A stretch of DNA of 64,000 nucleotides. It comes from Przewalskia tangutica (Eukaryota; Streptophyta; Magnoliopsida; Solanales; Solanaceae). The translations under genes and the position numbers were made by a program. This document shows, piece after piece, positions 58,001 through 64,000 of this stretch (positions are counted from its first letter, which is position 1; the number at the start of each line of letters is the position of its first letter). The notes under the pieces are model-generated. The model made no database searches and was not told the origin of the DNA. It was given only the letters and a program-made list of their open reading frames with translations. The stretch is taken from contig CM056736.1 of the NCBI GenBank assembly GCA_029844215.1, positions 56,109,562 to 56,173,561 on the forward strand, read 5' to 3'.

Positions 58001-58277
58001 TTTTAACATAACATCAGAGAGGAACTCCTACTGATAGAAACGAACAATTGAAAGAAAATAAGTATAAAGCATCTATAAATAGACGCATGAGCAATTAATC
58101 CTTATAGATAGATACATATAGTGAATTGGGGGTGACCTGTTGTTCGTTGCGGGCAAGACATTTGCGAACAATTTCACCCTCAAGGGCACGTCTTTCTTCA
58201 ATGGTGAGGTATTCGTAATACTGAGCAAGACGAGTTTGTCCTTGCTTATTCACCATTAGTATGAATCTGATCCCCAT
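42885..58277 (-). CDS. AP4S: AP-4 complex sigma subunit (four exons, 143 aa)
   Basis: Small subunit of adaptor complex AP-4, which binds membrane cargo at the trans-Golgi network for vesicle transport to vacuole/endosome. Coding exons on the minus strand: 58,277-58,137 (47 codons), 57,774-57,688 (29), 43,170-43,102 (23) and 43,019-42,885 (44 plus TAA stop), all phase 0. Together they encode 143 residues, the normal length of the subunit. Landmarks: MGIRFILMVNKQGQTRLAQY, ALEGEIVRKCLARNEQQ, CSFVEHRNYKIVYRRYASLF, ILEFIHLLVETMDRHFGNV, CELDIMFHLEKAHFMLEEMV and PIQLMDKAS. All introns are GT-AG. Intron 2 is 14,517 bases and filled by transposons; introns 1 (362) and 3 (82) are small. I see no lesion. 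Whether splicing across intron 2 is efficient cannot be read from the sequence. Confidence 0.93.
43102..43170 (-). CDS. AP4S: AP-4 sigma exon 3
   Basis: Acceptor TTGGCAG, then NELAILEFIHLLVETMDRHF plus GNV, donor GTAAGC. It lies 14.5 kb from exon 2, on the far side of the LINE. Confidence 0.95.
43620..44520 (-). pseudogene. LINE ORF2 C-terminus with zf-RVT
   Basis: HLVKWKTVSLSKKHGG near 44,505 continues directly from the fragment at 46,027. WPWKHIWKVEIPYKVESFIC and LTQDNLMKIGIQLCSRCHLY lie at 43,955-43,790. A tail to 43,337 is noncoding. Confidence 0.75.
44521..46018 (+). mobile_element. 5'-truncated LINE inserted into the minus-strand LINE
   Basis: A plus-strand LINE 3' end. Reverse transcriptase residues IFPINEVARIQQLARILGGE, YLGMPLGAKSKSKDIWNDVL and LINSVLDALPTYRMSLFPLP are followed by zf-RVT RCSRCFFCEQKAETINYLFL plus HC. 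It ends in a short A-run. The 8-bp sequence AAAACCTC flanks it (44,513-44,520 and 46,019-46,026), a target-site duplication of the LINE type. The two halves of the host LINE join in frame across it. Confidence 0.85.
44674..45192 (+). pseudogene. LINE ORF2 fragment (reverse transcriptase end)
   Basis: 172 open codons including RNFMWQGNKERRGYHLVKWG and ILLWEDNWLGNGRLK. A stop at 45,190 and others after it separate this from the zf-RVT part at 45,313-45,765. Not functional. Confidence 0.8.
46027..46144 (-). pseudogene. LINE reverse transcriptase fragment between two insertions
   Basis: NNVLDALLRTYMTSLLPIPP and VDTLKRNFLWQGN continue the reverse transcriptase from 48,715. A stop follows QGN. The fragment is bounded by the solo LTR (right) and the plus-strand LINE (left). 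Confidence 0.8.
46150..48709 (+). mobile_element. Solo gypsy LTR (2,560 bases) with TTTAT duplication
   Basis: It starts TGTTACACCCCGTAGTTC and ends GGTCGGGTCGTGACA. A perfect 5-bp duplication TTTAT flanks it (46,145-46,149 and 48,710-48,714). Without it the LINE reverse transcriptase reads on as RLVLINNVLDAL. A TATA-like box is at 46,627-46,632. A GC-rich patch with GCGCCGCGGCGCC lies near 46,490. Confidence 0.92.
48715..49903 (-). pseudogene. LINE reverse transcriptase remnant
   Basis: Landmarks: WRQRFRALWLKEGDKNTKFF (49,880-49,820), SPVLDGFSMEFCSKYWNIIK, HQMTFIKGGRIMNGVLIGNE (49,430-49,370), and SRWKRPYLSLGGRLVLIN before 48,715. The catalytic YADD position (49,030-49,041) reads YAGN. It ends at the LTR insertion; the next residues are found at 46,144. 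Confidence 0.8.
50382..51000 (-). pseudogene. LINE endonuclease remnant
   Basis: AVMTQ-type frame with SWHLCGVYGPNSRIKRQDMW, then GDLWVVSGNFNTPRF (relatives: WxxxGDFN). This is the apurinic endonuclease domain that nicks target DNA. Here the D of GDFN is lost (SGNFN). Confidence 0.75.
51193..51342. repeat. 28-bp minisatellite, five copies
   Basis: Five near-perfect units, each starting CAATCATCGGGTTGTTCTTC, and a partial sixth. It lies in the spacer of the minus-strand LINE upstream of the endonuclease. Confidence 0.92.
51464..55478 (+). mobile_element. Solo gypsy LTR (4,015 bases) with TTCAT duplication
   Basis: It starts TGTTACACCCCGTAGTTCC and ends GGTTCAGGTTGTGACA. A 5-bp duplication TTCAT flanks it (51,459-51,463; 55,479-55,483). 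It is far longer than the other LTRs here. It holds a minisatellite at 54,364-54,630 and several short TTGATTTTAAAAG-like runs (53,820-54,200). No gag or pol is present. Confidence 0.9.
54364..54630. repeat. 52-bp minisatellite, five copies, inside solo LTR
   Basis: Units of about 52 bases that share CATGATATTATATTATTCCA and GATGCGGGTTCGAGTC. Copies differ by single bases and one or two indels. Confidence 0.9.
55484..56824 (-). pseudogene. LINE ORF1 remnant
   Basis: IEDFFAEFYCTLKYNKCGRY, then ISIIARQGENISVTIIPE and FNAGWGYVALK, match the conserved ORF1 (DUF4283-like) block of Solanaceae LINEs. The same block is seen in the plus-strand LINE at 27,600. Frames are broken after it. Confidence 0.75.
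57688..57774 (-). CDS. AP4S: AP-4 sigma exon 2
   Basis: Acceptor AAAACAG, then CSFVEHRNYKIVYRRYASLF and FLVGVDNEE, donor GTAAGT. Twenty-nine codons, in frame with exon 1. Confidence 0.95.
58137..58277 (-). CDS. AP4S: AP-4 sigma exon 1
   Basis: It starts at ATG 58,277-58,275 (MGIRFILM). A longer in-frame start at 58,292 would be TTG and is rejected. It ends NEQQ followed by donor GTCACC. It carries the first strands of the longin-like small-chain fold. Confidence 0.93.
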
Positions 58278-58445
58278 GTTTACCTGATCCAATTCTCACT
58301 TTAGCTCGGATTCAAACTCACCCTTCTTGTTTTATATACCACCGTTGATACTTGATAGCTCTTCAAATTTATAATATTGGTGCCCCAAATTTTCATATGA
58401 TTTTTAACACTTATTTTGTCCACACATTTATTGTGCAAGGCTGAC
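58278..58445 (-). promoter_or_regulatory. 5' flank of the AP-4 sigma gene
   Basis: About 170 bases separate the start codon from transposon-like sequence. It must hold the 5' UTR and at least part of the promoter. No convincing TATA box was identified. Confidence 0.4.
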
Positions 58446-58840
58446 TAGTGAGCAGGGTCGGCCCGGTCCTGACCCGCCCCGATCTCTCCTAAAAAAATGG
58501 GGACGAGACTCGAATTCGGGACAGAACCTGGGCTCGTCTCGCCTGAGCCCGCCCCGATCCCGCCCGCCCCCTCCCCTTTGCAAAAATAGTTGTTGCACAA
58601 AGATCATTTTATATTTTGGTCATTGTGCAACAACCATTTTTGCCTCCCCCACCCCATAACCCATACCCCTTAATATTTATTTTTAACCCCTAAGTTAATA
58701 TATTTACACTTTAACACAATTTCCAACTATAAATACCTCATTTTCTCTTCATCTTTCTCACAAATCTTCCTACAATCTCTCAATCTATCTCTCTACAAGT
58801 CTACATTGTCTACTAAATATTTTATTTTATTTGTTCATTT
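58446..58840. mobile_element. hAT-like transposon end (fragment)
   Basis: It starts CAGGGTCGGCCCGGTCCTGA, followed by GC-rich repeats and then an AT-rich stretch with a possible TATA box (CTATAAATACC at 58,728). This is the layout of the 5' end of plant hAT transposons. No transposase and no second end are seen. Confidence 0.5.
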
Positions 58841-58852
58841 GTATAGATGGCA

Positions 58853-59022
58853 GTGGATCCTGAACTCGGTGGATCTAGATCCGTTTTATAGGATATAGAT
58901 CTTCAAAATTTGGACCCGACGGATCTGGATCGGACCCGGATCCATTTCTGACGGATCACATCTGGATCTTGTATTTGAGATCCGTATCCGGTCCAGATCA
59001 GCCCCGTGAATCCGTTTTTTAT
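58853..59022. repeat. GGATC-rich repeat
   Basis: A block of about 170 bases dominated by GGATCC/GGATCT/GATCCG words on both strands, likely a short element of unknown type. Confidence 0.5.
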
Positions 59023-59311
59023 TAAATATATTCATATCCTAGAACTAACTTCTAACCATTTAGCCTACTGGATGGTAAAAATTTTGCAAGAAAATATTTT
59101 TCTTTGTTGGGTGAATAACACTAGTTTAAAAGATTACTTTTCCTTCAAAACATAGGCATTGCCCATTGTGCATCGTGAATGCATAAAGCTTGCATTTTGT
59201 TACTTTTATTTCATTTGAGGTTGTTGCGTGTGTTTCGGGTTCAAATTATTGCTTTATTGAATTAAATTTTCTTGTTTAAAGAAACACTTTCTTATTACAA
59301 GGAATTGATTC

Positions 59312-59844
59312 TGTTACATCCCGTATTTCCAAGGAATTAATATGAGAACGTACTTAAGGAACTAAGGTTTGAATATTGGAAGGACAGTATGATTACATTT
59401 TTCTTATGAAAAATTTTGGAAAAATGTGAAGACGAAAATTTATTAACTCGGAGTTAGATTCCCTAATATGGATTTATGGACTTAGTGTGGATTAATTAAG
59501 TCTTGACATTGATAAAGTGGGGCCCACTGAAAATTTCACAATTTTAGGGGGGTTCGAAATTTGGAAGACAAATGGACAAGTGTGGGAGATATTTGTGAAG
59601 GGAAGACAAGTGGACAAGTGTGAGAGATATTTGTGAGACAAGTGGGGTCCCCCTCCACTTGTGAGATATTCATCTATATAGAAAGGTGATAGCAAGACTT
59701 AGACATATTCACATAATATCTTATCTTCCAAGTTTTCTCTTCTCTCTTCTCTTAGCCTTGTGTCTCGATTTTCTTCAAGCAAAAAGTGAAGAACAAGAGT
59801 TGATTATTCTCATAGTAAGCACCCTAATCAAGTTCTAAACCAAG
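59312..59844 (+). mobile_element. 5' fragment of gypsy LTR
   Basis: It starts TGTTACATCCCGTATTTCC and matches the first 600 or so bases of the solo LTR at 51,464. It is cut at 59,844, where a minus-strand LTR end begins. Confidence 0.75.
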
Positions 59845-60498
59845 TGTCACGACCCGATCTCGGGCCCGCAACTGGTGTCTTACCCGGGCACCCTAGTAGG
59901 TATTTATCAGAGAAAACCAGCGGAATAAACTCATAGACATGGAACAATGTAGAATAAAAAACAGGCTAACCGATAAGGTCGCCTTTCAACATATATATAA
60001 ATATCAAAAGCCCGAACAGTTATATCCTTTACAAACCCAACTCGCAACAGAACTACAGACCTCTAAGAGTTTTTGACATAACAACTATGACGGGACAGGG
60101 CCCCTTCATACCCCTGAATGTACATATACCTACAATGACAGGGAACCATACCAAAAGATAAGCCTCCGGAGAAACGGAGCTTCCCAAAACGCAGAACTGT
60201 GATCCTATGAGCGAGGATCAACAACCGATGTACCTCTACCTGCGACATTTAACGCACCCGGGCGAGGTCGATAACAGTACAGTATGTGAAACTGAAAGTA
60301 CTGTAATGAAATCATAACAGTCTATATATAAAGCTAGAGACATGTATGATAACCAAACTAACAGTACTATCGTGCCTTGTTAACGTACAAATAATGAAAG
60401 TCAATTTTTATCTTTTAAAGATCCCTTCAACACATGTAAATAGTCACCCAAGGTCAGGGACACATGCCCTCATAAACATTGCGTAATTTAAACAAGGG
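59845..60498 (-). mobile_element. 3' fragment of gypsy LTR
   Basis: On the minus strand it ends GGGATCGGGTCGTGACA-like at 59,845, as in the LTRs at 4,183 and 10,149. It is cut at 60,498 by the start of the plus-strand element. Confidence 0.75.
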
Positions 60499-60967
60499 TG
60501 TTATACCCCGTAGTTTCAGAGTATGTATGTGAGGACGTACGTACAAATGTATAAGCCCTATTTAGGTTAAGGATGAAATTGTGAACTTCCAAGGAAAAGA
60601 TTAGAACTCATGAAGGAAATGTTACGCTTTTAATATTTTAACCAATTACGATTTTTCCGAGAGATGAAATATTTTGACCGATAGGAGGCGCATACGTGTC
60701 ACCCTCGTGGCACGTGTTGACGAAAATTAGTGGGCAAGTGCCAAGTCAAGTAGTCAAAGTCTTGCAAGATATTTGTGGGGCAAGTGGGAAGGACCTCGCC
60801 TCGACGCTTTTGGAGACATGTGGCTCATTTTTGTGGTGGACATATGTCCCAAAGTTGTGGTGGACATATGTCTCAAAGTTGTGGTGGACACTTGGTTGGA
60901 AGACTCCACTCACACATGAACTCAATCTTCACCATACACATGCTTGAATCTTGGCCATTGAATGTCC

Positions 60968-60975
60968 TATAAATA
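60968..60975 (+). promoter_or_regulatory. LTR TATA box
   Basis: TATAAATA followed by CCCCCTTAAGTTGCAAGAC, same layout as in the other LTRs. Confidence 0.6.
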
Positions 60976-62929
60976 CCCCCTTAAGTTGCAAGACTTCTTC
61001 ATCCACTTAAACAATTTCCAAGTCACAAATATCCTCCCCCCTTTTGGTAGTTCTCGTCCGAAATCGCCCCCCCCCCCCTTTTTAGTAGAAAAATTTCTTC
61101 AAGTATTGTTACTATCCCAAATACCTTAGCCTAAATCCCTTGTAGTATTCCAAAGTTACTTCTATACTAAGAGCCCGGAAATACTACTTTATTTCCTTTA
61201 GTCGCAAAACGAAACCCTAGGAAAATCTTCATAGTTGGATGAAGTATTAGGAGAAGTTGTTTAGAAACTTCTAAGGGTTTCTCGAGCGGATGGAGCGTCT
61301 GCATAGAGCTAAACGTTGCTCAGATCGACTTATAATCTTGGATAATTTTGGGCTTATCGAGGTAATAATCTTTGTCCTTCTATTGTAATTGAGATTACAT
61401 ATTGTAATAGTTTAGAATTGAGTATAAGATATATGTAAGGATGTTAAAGAAGAGAATTGAATCAGATTTACATTGACCGTGTTTACGTAGACTTGTGTAG
61501 TATTACGGGAGGAGGTTACGCCAATTTTCCGTAGAAAATAAAGAACCTTCGCTTAGAATATTCTACAAGTAGTCTAGACGTTGATAGGCGTATTTGACTA
61601 TTATAGGTTGATACTCTGCGCGACATATTCGACTTGGCGGTGGATTTAGTAGGAGGTATGTGATTCTTCCTATCCTCTCGAGCATGATATTTGTGAAATA
61701 TATATAGTACGCAGACGACGTGTGTTAACTAAATTTGGTTTTACTTTGATGTCTTTTGACTTGAGTTTTAAATAATAAGAATCTTGAAGTATTTCAAAAG
61801 AGTTATGAATCATTTTTGGAAGAAAAGTAATACTTGGTTTTAAAAATGCTTAAGTGTTATACTAGCTTTATGGGAAGTTAGGTATAACGACTTGAGAAAG
61901 ACAAGAGGAAACGGTTTACTTATTTGTTTATAAGAGCCTTGTAATGATTTCTGAAAGTGTGGTGAGTTGGTTTGATAAGTAGACATGTTATGATGCTACG
62001 TGTGTTAGTGTCTTGTGACGTTTGTGTAAAGGGGGTTTCCTTGTTGCGCTTATGTTGTTTAACGATAAGCGCCAGTCCGATATTATATCACTTACCCCCG
62101 ACTTGTTACGAGCCGGTAGCCACCCCGACGCGGCGAATACCTCACGCGGTCCATGTGACCTACGCGAGCTACGGAGTTCGGGATGATCACTCGCGTGTTA
62201 CGCCGACGCGGCGAATACCTCACGCGTCCATGTGACCACGCGATCGCGGAGTCTAGGTTGACGCCGAGGTTAGCTACCCCGATGCGGAATAATACCTCAT
62301 GCGACCTAGGTGATCTATGCGATCGCGGAAGTTCCAGATTAGGCTCGCATAATGATATTACGGGCGATCGCCTTGCTTCGATCATTAGCGCCTAGAAAAG
62401 TCGCCACGTTATGTCTATTTTGCTCTTGTTTATGTCAGGCACTATGCGGTAAAATTGTTGTTCGCACGTATTTGTAATTGGTTTTAAAATGTTATGATTT
62501 CATTTGATTTTTACGATTTCACATACTGTACTGTCAGATCGACCTCCTTCGGGTTGCGTTCACGCCGCAGTCGAGGTACTCCATTGTTGATCCCCGCTCC
62601 TAGATCACCGCTCGCTGGGAAAGCCCCGTTTCTCCGGAGACTTATCTTTTGGGTAGGATTTTCCCTGTCACTGTAGATTTGTGTACATTCAGGGGTATGA
62701 CGGGGCCCTGTCCCGTCAGAGTTGTTTACACTCAGAGGTCCGTAGTCTGTTGTAAATTTGGGATGTAACTGCTCGACTTTGATTTACATATATATGCCGA
62801 AAGACAACTTTCTCGATTAAACTGCTTTTTTTACACCGCTTCTTTGGTAAGTTTATATTAGCTAGTTACTCGACGTATCTACTGGGTGCCAGGTAGGCAC
62901 GACCACGCCCGGGTCGGTCGTGATAAAAG

Positions 62930-62941
62930 TGGTATCAAAGC
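62930..62941 (+). other. Primer-binding site, initiator Met-tRNA
   Basis: TGGTATCAAAGC, one base different from the canonical TGGTATCAGAGC, five bases inside the LTR. Confidence 0.85.
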
Positions 62942-63131
62942 GCTTAATCCTCGGAAAGTGTCTACTGCATCGTATCTAGTAGAGTCTTGATTATCGGGTG
63001 TTGTGCACCACACCAATAATCAGGAGGCTGCAGGATATTTAGGATTGGTTTCCATTCTTCTCACTCTGAGATCGTGCCTTAGAGCTATGTTATAAGTTGG
63101 ACTCTTTCTAACACATTCTTATGTACCAGCT

Positions 63132-64000
63132 ATGCCTCCACGCAAGGCAACCCGGGCCCAGAAGGGCAAGGCAATGAGGAGTCGCTAGTAGACACAGAGG
63201 ACCACGAGGCACAGCCCGGGCCTACTGTGGTGCTACAGACGGCGAGTTCCACGACGCCACCAACCCCAGCAGAGTTTAGAGCCGCAGCAGAGGCCATCGA
63301 GACCACAAGACTGCGCCTCCGCCCCACACCGAGCAGGAGATGGGTTACGAGGAGATGGCCCGCCACTAGCCGTGATCGTGGCTGCATACGAGGATAGGCC
63401 GGACGCAGTTAGCCCATGAGCACCCGTGGTTCACCCTGCATCGGATAGCGAGGCTACGGATTTTCTCGAGTCGCAGCCACCCGAGTTCTACGGTCGAGGC
63501 ACGAGGATGATCCGCAGGAGTTCATCCGATAATTACACGGATCGAGAGTGATCAAGGCTTCGAGACCGAGTCGATGGTCTTAGGTTCGCATCGGCCGCGT
63601 GATCTGCAATGATCGTGGTTTGATTTGTGGGAGCTGTCCCGGGGAGAGCATGCGCCTCCAGCTGTATGGGACGAGTTCTCAGAGGCTTTCCTTGGCCATT
63701 TCTTGCCACCACAGATGAGGAGAGCACGGACCGACATATTTTTGATGCTGAGACAGAGAGGGCGTACGGTTCGGGAGTACAACGTTGAGTTTGATTCGTT
63801 GGCTCGATATGTCCCTGCGTTAGTAGCAGATATGGAGGACAGAGTGCACCGCTACGTCACCGGGCTCGATAATTATTTGGCAGAGTCTTGCTCGGGTGTA
63901 GCTCTTCAGCCGGGCATGGACATTGCCCGCATGCAGGCTCATGCGACTGGTGTGAGCGAGCAGAGAGGCTGGCCGGGTCGATGATATCGCCAGCAGGAAG
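63132..64000 (+). pseudogene. Ty3/gypsy gag, frameshifted, runs off window
   Basis: It starts MPPRKATRAQKGKAMRSR and then stops. Further gag lies in other frames up to 63,625, followed by a clean stretch 63,625-63,984 with VWDEFSEAFLGHFLPPQMRR, YNVEFDSLARYVPALVADME and GVALQPGMDIARMQAHA. This is the best preserved gag core in the window. Confidence 0.8.

Larger units (their letters stand above)
60499..64000 (+). mobile_element. Ty3/gypsy element, 5' part, continues past the window
   Basis: The 5' LTR is 60,499-62,925 (starts TGTTATACCCCGTAGTTTC, ends GGTCGGTCGTGATA), followed by the primer site at 62,930-62,941 and gag from 63,132. A TATA box lies at 60,968-60,975. The rest is outside the window. 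Confidence 0.85.

Noticed and set aside
58278..58292. Five-residue longer start for AP-4 sigma
   Set aside because: The upstream codon is TTG, and the family starts at MGIRF, whose ATG is at 58,277.

Overview
This window is nuclear DNA from a flowering plant, most probably a member of the Solanaceae. The evidence is intron-containing genes, Ty3/gypsy elements primed by initiator Met-tRNA, a Ty1/copia element, L1-type LINEs with Solanaceae-type ORF1 and zf-RVT segments, and a tRNA-derived SINE that resembles the Solanaceae TS/SolS type. No bacterial, organellar or viral gene set is present. Three quarters or more of the sequence is transposon-derived.

Layout. Bases 1-20,238 are a nest of Ty3/gypsy pieces: a plus-strand LTR (1-2,628), a minus-strand gag-protease fragment (2,629-4,182), a minus-strand element with both LTRs but little pol (4,183-13,161), a plus-strand element with 5' LTR, primer site and decayed gag (13,243-about 17,900), and a truncated minus-strand LTR (to 20,238). 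Bases 20,239 to about 23,815 are a minus-strand Ty1/copia element cut off inside reverse transcriptase. Bases 24,230-41,070 hold plus-strand exons of a large glycine-rich multi-pass membrane protein of the plant At5g11700/At4g32920 type. Its 5' exons are not in the window. Two internal exons are absent, three exons are out of frame and one splice donor is damaged, so I call it a pseudogene, with the caveat that some single-base lesions could be sequence error. Its introns hold a Mutator-like element, a Tourist-like MITE, a LINE fragment, a solo LTR, a GC-rich palindromic insert, a hAT-like MITE inside a CT microsatellite, and a SINE.

Bases 42,885-58,277 (minus) hold what looks like an intact gene for the sigma subunit of adaptor complex AP-4. 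Its four coding exons give 143 residues in frame. The gene is easy to miss because intron 2 is 14.5 kb: a minus-strand LINE fills most of it, and that LINE holds a second LINE and two solo LTRs, each insertion marked by target-site duplications. This gene and the pseudogene are convergent. Bases 58,400-64,000 are intergenic and return to transposon debris, ending in a plus-strand gypsy element with 5' LTR, primer site and gag, which runs off the window.

The host genes are ordinary in kind. The interest lies in the intact AP-4 sigma gene around a multi-layer transposon nest, in the stepwise decay of the membrane-protein gene, and in LTR features: a near-palindrome conserved across diverged LTRs, minisatellites, and strongly uneven divergence between paired LTRs. 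I found no sign of a wholly new biological system.
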